Shown one piece after another: positions 32,785 through 42,149 of a stretch of 49,860 nt of DNA (positions within the stretch are counted from its first letter, which is position 1; every line of letters begins with the position of its first letter). The position numbers were made by a program, and so were the translations under genes. The DNA is from Clostridia bacterium (GTDB lineage: Bacteria; Bacillota; Clostridia; TANB77; CAG-508). Location of the stretch: the NCBI GenBank assembly GCA_017936925.1, contig JAGBEP010000004.1:1-49860 (forward strand), in the 5' to 3' direction. The notes under the pieces were generated by a model that was not told the origin of the DNA, ran no database searches, and saw nothing but the letters and a program-made list of their open reading frames with translations.

Positions 32785-34734
32785 ATGAAAAGAAAATTAC
32801 AAAAACTATTTTGCATTATAGCAGTAATAATAACAATTACAAATTTATGCTGTGCAACTATATCACAAGCGGCAACCAGTAATCCATCAGCACAGACAAC
32901 AGTAGAATCATTAGATAATGAAGAAGAAAATAACATATTTGAAGGAATTTTTGGAGGACTAGGCTTTGTAATAGATGGTGTAGTAGGAATTTTGAGCAAA
33001 GTTATACAAATACCACTATTGTTAATTGGAATGGCGATACAAGGACTGTTAACAGGAATTGCATCATTAGGAAATGATTCTATTCAAGGATTTGTAACTC
33101 CTGATGATATATTCTTTAATCGAATAAGTTTTACTAATATCAACTTTTTTGATTTTAATACAAATGGAAATAATACAGATACAGTTATATACAAAATAAG
33201 AGTAAATATAGCAACATGGTATTATGTATTAAGAATACTTGCAGTAGTAATTTTATTAGCAATATTAATTTATGTTGGAATAAGAATGGCAATATCAACA
33301 GTTGCATCAGATCAAGCAAAATATAAACGAATGCTAATGGACTGGGTAATGAGTTTTGCATTATTATTCTTTCTAGGATACATTATTTTATTCACATTAG
33401 AAGCTAATACAGCATTAGTAAATATGCTAGGACAGGCAAATAAAGTTGTAATAGGAAATGGCGTTGTAACACAATTAGCATGGGACATAGTTTCAGGTGG
33501 AGCAACAAAATCTTGGGCAGCTTTAATAGTATACTTTGCTCTAATAGGTATGACATGTGCATTTTTGTTAGCATATACAAAACGTATGTTAACAGTAGGA
33601 TTTTTGATTATTATATCTCCATTAATAACAATTACATATTCAATAGATAAAATGAAAGATGGTCAGGCACAAGCTTTAAACACTTGGATGAAAGAGTTTA
33701 TGTTTGCAGTATTAATTCAACCTTTTCACATAATAATATATTTAGTTTTTGTTTCAAGTGCATTAAGTATATTAAGTACATCGCCATCATTAGCAAAAAT
33801 GTTTTTATCAGTAATTTGTATGTCATTTATATGGACAGCAGAAAAAATAGTAAAGAGAATCTTTGGATTTGATCAATCTCAAAGTTTAGGTGAAACATTA
33901 GCTGCTATGCACTTAGTAAAAGATATTGGAAAGAGTGTAAGTAAGACAGCTGGAAAAGCTGCATCAACAGGAGGAAAAGTAGTATCAAAAACAAAATTCG
34001 GACAAAATATTGCACAAAAAGTCAACTCATCAGGAGTAGGAAAAGCGTATAATAAATTGTCAAATTGGTCTAACAATACAGGAGTAGGTAGAGTAACTAA
34101 AACAGTTATAAAGACAACAGGAGCTGTTGGAATAGGAGCAGCAGCGGCTGGATTTGAAATTGGAACAGGTTCACCAGCTAATGCAGCCCAAGTTGGACTA
34201 GAAGGATATAATATAGGTAAAGCATTCTTTAATCCAAGTGGCGGAACAGCGCCAGGTAGTCCACAACAAATACAATTAAGCGAACAAGATTTAAAGAGAT
34301 TTAGTGATTTAATATCAAAAAATAATAATTTCAATTTTGCAAATTATAATGCAGGAAATACTACAAGTAAAAACAATTTAAAAGCATATGCTCAATCTTT
34401 AATAGGAGCAAATATGAACAATTTAAACAATAACATTCAGACAGCTTTAAACCAATTAATGGTAGCAAATCCTACAGAATATAACACAACAACAGCAGCA
34501 GGAAATCAACACTTATTAGATTTACAAAATGCAGCATTAGATACAAACTTAGATTTTAATAATCCAGCGAGTAATCCATTAGGCCATGCATGGACAAATG
34601 AAGAAAAACAAGTTGTAACTGCAATTCAAATTAGAAACTTAGCCGATGCTGTTAACAACACACATGGACAATACCAAGCAGCTGGAAGAGCAAACCCAAC
34701 TCAAGATATAGATAGCTTTATAGATAGTCTATAA
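32785..34734 (+). CDS. TrbL/VirB6-like polytopic membrane protein 2
   Basis: About 649 residues. The ATG at 32785 fits AGGAG seven bases upstream; an ATG at 32779 is too close. Signal peptide (CIIAVIITITNLCCATISQA), NINFFDFNTNGN, then the shared core IATWYYVLRILAVVILLA and GIRMAISTVASDQAKYKRML, further helices, KRMLTVGFLIIISPLI and AEKIVKRIFGFD. The C-terminal 270 residues are polar: Gly/Ala/Lys-rich, then Asn/Gln-rich (NYNAGNTTSKNNLKAY). This tail is probably cytoplasmic and may contact substrate or the ATPase. Confidence 0.82.
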   Translation: MKRKLQKLFCIIAVIITITNLCCATISQAATSNPSAQTTVESLDNEEENNIFEGIFGGLGFVIDGVVGILSKVIQIPLLLIGMAIQGLLTGIASLGNDSIQGFVTPDDIFFNRISFTNINFFDFNTNGNNTDTVIYKIRVNIATWYYVLRILAVVILLAILIYVGIRMAISTVASDQAKYKRMLMDWVMSFALLFFLGYIILFTLEANTALVNMLGQANKVVIGNGVVTQLAWDIVSGGATKSWAALIVYFALIGMTCAFLLAYTKRMLTVGFLIIISPLITITYSIDKMKDGQAQALNTWMKEFMFAVLIQPFHIIIYLVFVSSALSILSTSPSLAKMFLSVICMSFIWTAEKIVKRIFGFDQSQSLGETLAAMHLVKDIGKSVSKTAGKAASTGGKVVSKTKFGQNIAQKVNSSGVGKAYNKLSNWSNNTGVGRVTKTVIKTTGAVGIGAAAAGFEIGTGSPANAAQVGLEGYNIGKAFFNPSGGTAPGSPQQIQLSEQDLKRFSDLISKNNNFNFANYNAGNTTSKNNLKAYAQSLIGANMNNLNNNIQTALNQLMVANPTEYNTTTAAGNQHLLDLQNAALDTNLDFNNPASNPLGHAWTNEEKQVVTAIQIRNLADAVNNTHGQYQAAGRANPTQDIDSFIDSL

Positions 34735-34756
34735 ATTTGATAGTAGGAGTAGAGAG

Positions 34757-35323
34757 ATGAGTACTATAAAAAAGAAAAAACAAAATAACAAAAAATATAT
34801 AACAATCATGATTATAAGTTTTATAATCATGATTGTTGCCATTATATTAATTGTAAAGATGGCAACAAAATCAGAAAAAAAGGAAAATAGCGCTATAGCA
34901 AATTCATCAGGATACGAAGAAACCGAAGAAAATATAGAAGAAGAAATAAAAAGCATGTCTGAAACAAGAAGAATAAAAAGATATATAGGAATATTTTTGC
35001 AAAATATAGAAGACGGAAAATATCAAGAAGCCTATGATGTTTTAAATGAAGAGTTTAAATTAAATTATTTTCCTACAATAGAATCATTTACAGAATATGC
35101 TCAAAAACATTTAGATTCTACAACTTTTGCAATAACATATGATAATATAGAAAGATTAGGAAACAACAAAACTGGAAATATGTATACTGTTCAAGTAACA
35201 ATCACAGATATATTCCAACCTAAATTAGAAGAAGACGAAAAATTAGAATCAAGTTATTTTGTAGTAATCGAATATGATTATAATGATTATGAAATGTCAT
35301 TTAGTGTAGAAGATGAAGAATAG
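34757..35323 (+). CDS. VirB8-like single-pass protein
   Basis: 188 residues. A Lys-rich cytoplasmic start (KKKKQNNKKY), one membrane helix (ITIMIISFIIMIVAIILIV), an acidic linker, then an outside domain of about 110 residues. FLQNIEDGKYQEAYDVLNEEF followed by strands matches the NTF2-like fold of VirB8/TcpC-type proteins. This would be a scaffold on the outer face linking ATPase and channel. I rely on the topology and position, as sequence identity in this family is very low. Confidence 0.65.
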   Translation: MSTIKKKKQNNKKYITIMIISFIIMIVAIILIVKMATKSEKKENSAIANSSGYEETEENIEEEIKSMSETRRIKRYIGIFLQNIEDGKYQEAYDVLNEEFKLNYFPTIESFTEYAQKHLDSTTFAITYDNIERLGNNKTGNMYTVQVTITDIFQPKLEEDEKLESSYFVVIEYDYNDYEMSFSVEDEE

Positions 35324-35332
35324 GAGGAAAAA

Positions 35333-36280
35333 ATGTTCCTAAAAATAAGATTAAAAGTAAGAAATTTTATAAAAAAACATAAAAACAAACTAATTGTTAT
35401 AATACTTGCTTGGATAATAATAGTAGTAATAAACTATATATTAGGACATCAAAAAGTGCAAGTAACACTAAATACAACATATGCCCCACATGAAGTTTTA
35501 TTAACAAGTGAAACAGAAGTACCAGAAAATCTTCAATCACCTATAGAAAACTTAATAGACGATTATGTTAATAAATGCAATAATAAAGATTATAACGGAG
35601 CTTTTAATTTATTAACAGATGATTGTAAAACTCATGTATTTAATGATTCTTTAGATGAATTTACTAAATATGCAAGTTCAGTATTTCCCGAGAAAAAAAG
35701 ATACAGTATTCAAAATTATTCAAACTCAGGAGGATATTATATATACAATTTAAAGTTAATTGATGACATAATCACAACAGGACTAACAAATCAAACATAT
35801 GCATATTACGAAGAAAAAGTTGCGATAAAACAAGAAGGCAATAATCTAAAATTAAATGTAAATGATTATATGGGATACAAAGAACTAAAAAATATTTCAG
35901 AGGACGACTATTTAAAAATAAGAATAGAATCAAAACAACAATATTATGAGCACGAGACATATACAGTAAAAGTAACAAATAAAACAGAAAAAACAGCAAT
36001 TTTGTATGATGGACTAGTTGGCGGAGAAATATACCTAGCATCAGGAACAGATCAAAGATTAGCATCAGTAGTAAGTGCTCCTTTAATATTAATACCAGGA
36101 GAAACAAAAACAGTACGAATAACATTTGCAAAATACTTTGATGAAAGCACAGCTGCAGATCATATAATTTTTGATAAAATAAGAATAATGAATGATGATT
36201 ATACCGGATATGAAGAAAGTGAAGAAGAAGAATTAAATAAAGCAGAGAGAACATACAGTGTAAGCATACAAATACAATAA
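35333..36280 (+). CDS. VirB8-like single-pass protein with an added beta-sandwich domain
   Basis: 315 residues. Basic start, one membrane helix (LIVIILAWIIIVVINYILG), then an NTF2-like region with the same pattern as the previous gene (CNNKDYNGAFNLLTDDCKTHV and DEFTKYASSVF), then a beta-rich domain (about 195-305) with YEHETYTVKVTNKTEKTAIL that resembles an Ig-like or DUF-type sandwich. The preceding gene has FTEYAQKHL where this one has FTKYASSVF, so the two are related. AGGAGG precedes the ATG. It may be an additional VirB8-like scaffold. Confidence 0.6.
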   Translation: MFLKIRLKVRNFIKKHKNKLIVIILAWIIIVVINYILGHQKVQVTLNTTYAPHEVLLTSETEVPENLQSPIENLIDDYVNKCNNKDYNGAFNLLTDDCKTHVFNDSLDEFTKYASSVFPEKKRYSIQNYSNSGGYYIYNLKLIDDIITTGLTNQTYAYYEEKVAIKQEGNNLKLNVNDYMGYKELKNISEDDYLKIRIESKQQYYEHETYTVKVTNKTEKTAILYDGLVGGEIYLASGTDQRLASVVSAPLILIPGETKTVRITFAKYFDESTAADHIIFDKIRIMNDDYTGYEESEEEELNKAERTYSVSIQIQ

Positions 36281-36307
36281 TTACTAATGTCATAAAACCA
36301 TAAAAAA

Positions 36308-36452
36308 GGTAGCACTATTGGGAGAAAATGAAAAAAAGAATCAAATAAAAATGATACTGAAAAGTTTTGAAAAAGCTGTTAAAAAATATAATTATATGCT
36401 ACAATTTATATAATAATGTATTAAAGGAGGTAGTGCCATTGGAAGAAAATGA
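36308..36452 (+). repeat. Imperfect repeat of the translation-start region before the giant gene
   Basis: 36308-36331 (GGTAGCACTATTGGGAGAAA...) matches 36429-36452 (GGTAGTGCCATTGGAAGAAA...) at 20 of 24 positions. Both contain a TTG. The first copy opens a 31-codon frame (36318-36413) but lacks the AGGAGG that stands before the second. An extended -10 TGCTACAAT at 36397-36405 lies between them. Confidence 0.5.
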
Positions 36453-39400
36453 TGAAAAAATAAAAAGAGCCAAAGAAGAACAAAGTGAAGCAGAAGAAAA
36501 AGCACATGAAGAAGAAAAAGATGATGATGCAAATGATGAAGATGGTGCTGCTAGCAAGTTTTCACACTCATTAGATGATGATGACGAAGATGAAGAAGAA
36601 CAAGACGACGATAAAGAAAAAGATAAATCAAAAAAGAAAAAAGAATCAGATGACGATGACTCAAAAGATGAAGATGAGGAAAAAAAAGAATCAGATGACG
36701 ATAATGCTGGAAAGGATAGTGACGAACAAGATACAAAAGATAGTCAAAGAGATGCAGATGATGCAGCAGACGATTTAGATGATGCAGGAAAAAATTTTGA
36801 TGAAGAAAATGCAAACCAGCAAGAATTGCAAGAAGGTAGAGATAATAATACATCAGATATGAGTAGCAATCCAGAAGCAAATACTTCACCTAAACCAGAA
36901 GAAACTGGGAAAACTGGGGAAACAGATTCACCATCTGGAATGGGAGATGAACCAGGAGGACCAACAGAGCCATCAGGAGCACCAGAAGATCCAGAAATTC
37001 CAGAAGGAAACACAGCTCCAAGCGGAACAGAAACTGGAACAAGTGCTGGAGCGGAAACAGCTGGAGCGGAAACAGCTGGAGCAGAAACGGCAGCCGCCGA
37101 AGGAGCGGAAGGCGCAGCAGCCACCGAAGGAGTCGCAGCAACAGAAGGAGCAGCAGCTGCCGAAGGAGTCGCAGCAACAGAAGGCGCAGCAGCTGCCGAA
37201 GGAGCCGCAGCAGGAGGAGCTGCAGCGGCTCCAGTAATAGGAATTGTACTATTAGTAATATTAATAATATTTGTAATCATAGGAGTTGCAGGATTCTTCA
37301 CAACAATGCCACAATTCTTATGGAATAGATTTAAAGAATTTGCATTAGATCTTTGGGATGGATTTCAAGGATATTTTATAGGAATGGACGAAGCAGGCAT
37401 TAACCAAGATGATATTATAGTAGCAGCTCAATATTTATATGACATGGGATATGATTTAGTAGGAATGGGATTTGCCGAAAGTGTAGAAATAGTAGGACAG
37501 AAAGATGCTAATGGCAATGAAATTCCAGAAGATGACGAACATCAAAAAAATGAAATTATATCTATTGACGCGCCATATCTAAGAGCATATTTAGTAGCAG
37601 AAAACAGAACATATTTAGTAAATAATTATACTTTTTGCCTAAAAAGTTTTATGGATAGTTTTTTTAATGGCGAATTCTTTTCTGACGATGGACACTCAGC
37701 TTGGGGAACAGGATTAATAAATCTATCAGACAATAGCTTTATAGACACTCTTATGATGCCGATATACAGTGTAAGAGTTGCGGATTTTAATATTGGTGAA
37801 GCAATAAAGGGTGTAAAAATAGATAGAAGTACTAATCAAATGCGAATAAGACGTATAAATTGGGAACTGGCAGTATGGAAAACTCATTTTGACTATACAT
37901 ATTATAGCTTGGAAGGATGGACAGGAAGATATGGAAAACCATTTGAACTAATGATAACACTCCATGTAGCAACGATGGCGCCAGATTTAGTAAAAGAATT
38001 TGCAATTAATAAAGATTTAGATGCAAAGGTAAATATAAAGTTAACTGACACAAGAACACTATCTGGCGAAATTTGCGTAGATGGAGTACCATTATCAGAA
38101 ATGCAAACCGGATACGATTCAGAAGGTAATTGGACAGGTACATATTCTAAAGAAACTATGGATTGGTTAAATGAAGTACAAGAAGATAAAGCAGAAGAAA
38201 TAAAAACAGCAATGCCATATATATCTAGTGTAACAAGTCACTGGTTTAGAAACGTATATTTTGAAGGAAAAAAATCAAAAGATGCTTCAGGAGGAACAGT
38301 TGGAGACATAGAAATAGGTTTAGATAATGATGGAGATGGACTAGAAGATTATACAGGAGAAACTGACGAAAATGGGGGAAAAATTCAATTATCAGGAAGC
38401 TTAGCAGAAGCTGGTTCTGTATATAATGAAGGAGATGTAGAAGTAACACTAGATTACGCAGATGACGATATCCCAGCAGAATTAGCAGGAAAATCAATTA
38501 CTATAACAGGAACAATTGCAGATGGCATGACGCAAACTAAAGATGCAGTAAGAGGCATGACAAACAAAACAACAAAAGCTATATTTGTTGGCGGAAAAGG
38601 TGAAGACGGAACACAATATGAAGGAAAATATTACATATATGATGGAACAGTAGAAAGAGCCAAAGCCATCCAAGCTGCAAGAAGAGGAGAAGATAACGGA
38701 GTAACAAAAGAAAAAGTAAATCTAACAAAAGAATCTCTACAAGCATTTACAATACTAGAAGGAAGCGAGACCCTAGATGCACAATTTATATATAGAGATT
38801 TAAAAGAATTAGTAATAGAAATAGGATATTTTGAAAGAGAAGATTTCTATGAAATAGAAAAACAAGTATTAGAATGGCCAGTACCAGACTATATACCAGC
38901 AGAATGGCCAAACAAAGAAATAGAAAAACAAGTACTAGAATATGGAAGTATAATAGCATGTGATGAAACAATAGCATATTCATTAGGTATGTCATTAGAA
39001 GAACTACAAAAATTAACAGGAACTTTTGACGAAGAAGATGACGAAGATAACGAAGATGATACTGATGATGAATTGGACGTTTTAAAAGGAATGACATTCA
39101 TAGGAGACGATTATATACTAGGAATAAAAAATAATGTAAATATAGAAAACGCAGAATACTATTATGAAGGAATGCCTGGAATTGAGAATCAAGGAACAAA
39201 CAATCCGGGACCACAATATTGGTTAGATAATATAGCACAATTGCCATCAAAACTTAAAAAAGTAGTTATATGTACAGGTGTAGGAGATCCTAGAGAATAT
39301 GAAGAAATGAAAGGATTAATTGATGCATTAAATAAAAAATATGATTATGCAATAAAAATTTATGTAGTAGAAGTACTACATGTAACAGCAAATCATACAG

Positions 39401-41298
39401 ATGCAGATGCTATAAACAAAATAATTGATACATATAACTCACATGTAAGAAATAAATGCAAAGTAACACCAAATGCTACATTTATAGAAGCAAGTAAAGG
39501 TCTTGTACAAAATGGATATATGATAAATGGAAAAAGCGATGGAGAAGGTTCAGGAAGAGTACTAGCAGATAGTGAATATGATAAATTCGCAAAAAATATC
39601 GCATTTGGAGTAAATGATTCAAAATACATATCACACAATGCAACAGATGAACAATTTGTAATCGATTTATTAAAATCTGCTAAACAAGTAACTTCAACAA
39701 TAAAGGAAAAGGAATTTCAATATGGAAATGCAGATTATATGCCACCAAGAACTAATGAAAAAATAGACGAAGTAAACGGAACAACAGATGAAGATGGAAA
39801 CAAAAAAATAACAACAGACAAAATGATATCATGGGCGTTATATAAATGTGGATATAAAGATCAGCCAGAAAGTGGACTAAGCGTAGGTGAAGACGGAGAT
39901 TTTATATCTTACTTAGAAGAAAAAGAATGGACAAAAATAACAGAAGAAGATGAGATCATACCAGGAGACATTGTATTTACAGATCAAATTGATGAAGACA
40001 AAGCAAATCATGTATATCTATATGCAGGAAATGGAAAATATTATGATTGTGATTCTCAAGAAAAAATTAGTCAAACAGGAAGTATAGAATCACAACCAAT
40101 AGAAAAAAGTATATCAAACTTTATGTGTGCATATAGAGTAACAGGAGATGGATTAATTAATTCTGGAGTCAAATCAGGATTAGATGTAATAGCAATGGGC
40201 AACGGAAGAGTAACACAAATATTATCAGAAGAAAATAATTTATTCACAGAAAACTATATGGCAGAACAGCTTTATGGAGAAGAAGCTAATCAAAATACAA
40301 CAACAGATGAAGCACCTGGTAGAGAACAATCTTTAGAAGGTGTAAGAATAAAATTAACAGATAATGCCCTAAGAGGATATGTATTAGTAATTTATGGATT
40401 TGAAGTCAATAACGGAATTACAGAAGGAAGCGAAGTAAAAGCTGGAGACATAATAGGAAAAACTTTAGATTCAGATATAGCGATAATATTAATAGATAGA
40501 GATAAAGCAGTAATAGAAAATGTTGAAGAGTATATAAAAATACCAATAAAAACAAAAGAATCACGAACAGAATGCGAGTGGGAATTATTCTATTGGTTGC
40601 CATTTGAATCAGGAGCAGCTGATGTAACAGATTCCTACAGAGCAGGAAGGTATACTGGACCAGCATGTGTAAGTTCATGTTCTACAGGAGAAGTCGCAAT
40701 AGGTATTGTTCAATGGACAAGTTTAACTAGCGGAGGAATGTGTAATCAGAGAGATCAATTTCTTCCATTTATGAAAGAAAATTACCCTCAATTCTACGCA
40801 AAATTATCATTCTTAGAAGGAAAAGGAGCAGATTATTACTGGAGCGATTACAATGGAGCCAATGCAGTACAAGCAGCATTGCTTGAATGCGATCGTATGG
40901 ATCATGAAGGATTCTTACAAGCACAGATGGAATGTGCTAAAGCAAACTATTTAGAACCACTTTTAGAAGCACATCCATGGTTAGAAACTAGACCATTATG
41001 CGTTCAAGGAGAAATATTACACTTGAGTTTATGGGGAGCATCATTAAGCGATTTAGACAGCCATAGAAGTGACTCAGATAAAGACATATTAGCATATGTA
41101 CGACATAAAATAGCAAATACAAGTTCTACAGCTGGGGCTGCTACTGGAGATGAATCATCAGGAAGAGCATTTAGCGAACCAGAAATTGGATATGGAATTT
41201 TAGACGGAAAATTATCAGAGGCTGAAATAGAAGAATGGGTAAGAACTGCAGATACCTCAGTTCTAACTCAAAATGGTATAAATTATAATGGTCCATAA
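36439..41298 (+). CDS. Giant membrane-anchored multi-domain wall-hydrolase-like protein of the T4SS
   Basis: 1619 residues from a TTG start at 36439, chosen because AAAGGAGG lies eight bases upstream. An acidic, disordered N-terminus (Asp/Glu/Lys; about 1-150) and Pro/Thr, then Ala/Glu repeats (ETAGAETAGAETA and ATEGVAATEGAAAAEG; about 195-264) precede one membrane helix at 265-287. Outside: a 600-residue unknown region; a Rossmann/SGNH-like segment near 935-1070 (KKVVICTGVGDP, ATFIEASKGL); an NlpC/P60-like segment near 1125-1215 with SWALYKCGY and His1191 but no Cys at the nucleophile place; an M23-like segment (about 1300-1370, VKAGDIIGKT) without metal His; then a lysozyme-like domain (about 1390-1560) with Glu1418 in GEVAIGIVQWT. 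It probably opens the cell wall for the secretion machine, as VirB1/CwlT proteins do. Confidence 0.75.
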   Translation: MEENDEKIKRAKEEQSEAEEKAHEEEKDDDANDEDGAASKFSHSLDDDDEDEEEQDDDKEKDKSKKKKESDDDDSKDEDEEKKESDDDNAGKDSDEQDTKDSQRDADDAADDLDDAGKNFDEENANQQELQEGRDNNTSDMSSNPEANTSPKPEETGKTGETDSPSGMGDEPGGPTEPSGAPEDPEIPEGNTAPSGTETGTSAGAETAGAETAGAETAAAEGAEGAAATEGVAATEGAAAAEGVAATEGAAAAEGAAAGGAAAAPVIGIVLLVILIIFVIIGVAGFFTTMPQFLWNRFKEFALDLWDGFQGYFIGMDEAGINQDDIIVAAQYLYDMGYDLVGMGFAESVEIVGQKDANGNEIPEDDEHQKNEIISIDAPYLRAYLVAENRTYLVNNYTFCLKSFMDSFFNGEFFSDDGHSAWGTGLINLSDNSFIDTLMMPIYSVRVADFNIGEAIKGVKIDRSTNQMRIRRINWELAVWKTHFDYTYYSLEGWTGRYGKPFELMITLHVATMAPDLVKEFAINKDLDAKVNIKLTDTRTLSGEICVDGVPLSEMQTGYDSEGNWTGTYSKETMDWLNEVQEDKAEEIKTAMPYISSVTSHWFRNVYFEGKKSKDASGGTVGDIEIGLDNDGDGLEDYTGETDENGGKIQLSGSLAEAGSVYNEGDVEVTLDYADDDIPAELAGKSITITGTIADGMTQTKDAVRGMTNKTTKAIFVGGKGEDGTQYEGKYYIYDGTVERAKAIQAARRGEDNGVTKEKVNLTKESLQAFTILEGSETLDAQFIYRDLKELVIEIGYFEREDFYEIEKQVLEWPVPDYIPAEWPNKEIEKQVLEYGSIIACDETIAYSLGMSLEELQKLTGTFDEEDDEDNEDDTDDELDVLKGMTFIGDDYILGIKNNVNIENAEYYYEGMPGIENQGTNNPGPQYWLDNIAQLPSKLKKVVICTGVGDPREYEEMKGLIDALNKKYDYAIKIYVVEVLHVTANHTDADAINKIIDTYNSHVRNKCKVTPNATFIEASKGLVQNGYMINGKSDGEGSGRVLADSEYDKFAKNIAFGVNDSKYISHNATDEQFVIDLLKSAKQVTSTIKEKEFQYGNADYMPPRTNEKIDEVNGTTDEDGNKKITTDKMISWALYKCGYKDQPESGLSVGEDGDFISYLEEKEWTKITEEDEIIPGDIVFTDQIDEDKANHVYLYAGNGKYYDCDSQEKISQTGSIESQPIEKSISNFMCAYRVTGDGLINSGVKSGLDVIAMGNGRVTQILSEENNLFTENYMAEQLYGEEANQNTTTDEAPGREQSLEGVRIKLTDNALRGYVLVIYGFEVNNGITEGSEVKAGDIIGKTLDSDIAIILIDRDKAVIENVEEYIKIPIKTKESRTECEWELFYWLPFESGAADVTDSYRAGRYTGPACVSSCSTGEVAIGIVQWTSLTSGGMCNQRDQFLPFMKENYPQFYAKLSFLEGKGADYYWSDYNGANAVQAALLECDRMDHEGFLQAQMECAKANYLEPLLEAHPWLETRPLCVQGEILHLSLWGASLSDLDSHRSDSDKDILAYVRHKIANTSSTAGAATGDESSGRAFSEPEIGYGILDGKLSEAEIEEWVRTADTSVLTQNGINYNGP

Positions 41299-41312
41299 TA
41301 CAAGGAGAGAAT

Positions 41313-41987
41313 ATGAAAAAAGTGAGTAAAGAAATTAAAAAGGTCAATATTGTAAAAATATTAAAGATATTACTAATTATACTAATAATATTTTTAGTGG
41401 CAAATTTATTAATGATATTTTGCACTCCTTTAGGAAAAGCATATAAAACTATTAGATACATAAATAGTGATAAAGTAGAAAAAAACACTATACCAATAGG
41501 GAACACATCATATTGGTATAGTGAATATAAAGGCAAGATAGATTCAAGTGTTATAGACAAATCTGCATATTATTTTTCTAATACACTAATACCAGAATAT
41601 TACAAAATTGAAAATGTTAAAGAATATTATAAAAAATACAAAAAAGCAATCAGAGTTCTTTTAGGAATTAAAGATTATGATAATTTTAATTTGCTAGTAA
41701 CAAAAATAAAATCACTAAAAGGAGATAACTTAAATTTCGAAAAATATTTTATAATACAAGACTCAACTACAAATAAAGAGAATGCTTTAGAAACAGTAAT
41801 AGCAATACAATATGAAGGAAATGATGTATTATTATTTACACTAGAAATTTCAAACAAACCTAAAACATTAAAAACACCAGTAGTATATAGTGCAAATTTA
41901 GATAAAGAATATACAGCTGATAGAGATGATACAATTGTTGATAAAGAAAGTTATCCCGGAAACCAACCAGGAAAAGTATTAAATTAA
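41313..41987 (+). CDS. Single-pass membrane protein of the T4SS cluster, unrecognised
   Basis: 224 residues. Basic N-terminus, one membrane helix (ILKILLIILIIFLVANLLMIF), then an outside domain with YWYSEYKGKIDSSVIDKSAYYF and a beta-type end (TVIAIQYEGNDVLLFTLEIS). It lies 14 bases after the giant gene and is followed by a 21-bp perfect hairpin. It could be a further VirB8-like or lipoprotein-like subunit. I cannot assign a family. Confidence 0.65.
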   Translation: MKKVSKEIKKVNIVKILKILLIILIIFLVANLLMIFCTPLGKAYKTIRYINSDKVEKNTIPIGNTSYWYSEYKGKIDSSVIDKSAYYFSNTLIPEYYKIENVKEYYKKYKKAIRVLLGIKDYDNFNLLVTKIKSLKGDNLNFEKYFIIQDSTTNKENALETVIAIQYEGNDVLLFTLEISNKPKTLKTPVVYSANLDKEYTADRDDTIVDKESYPGNQPGKVLN

Positions 41988-41995
41988 AAGATACC

Positions 41996-42041
41996 AAAAT
42001 ACACTTTAAATAGATAAAAATATCTATTTAAAGTGTATTTT
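41996..42041 (+). terminator. Perfect 21-bp hairpin ending the central T4SS block
   Basis: 41996-42016 and 42021-42041 are exact reverse complements with an AAAA loop; the right arm ends in TTTTATATTTG. It separates the giant-gene block from the last two genes of the cluster. Confidence 0.75.
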
Positions 42042-42149
42042 ATATTTGAAATATTTTTATAAAATACTATTGAGAAATAAAAATATATGGTAAAATATAA
42101 TTAGATAAATTTATTTTTTGATAGAATAATTTCTACAAGGGGTGAAAAA

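Noticed and set aside
36551..37301. Minus-strand and alternative-frame ORFs inside the giant gene
   Set aside because: They are shadows of Asp/Glu/Lys and Ala/Glu repeats in the real frame and have no start signals.
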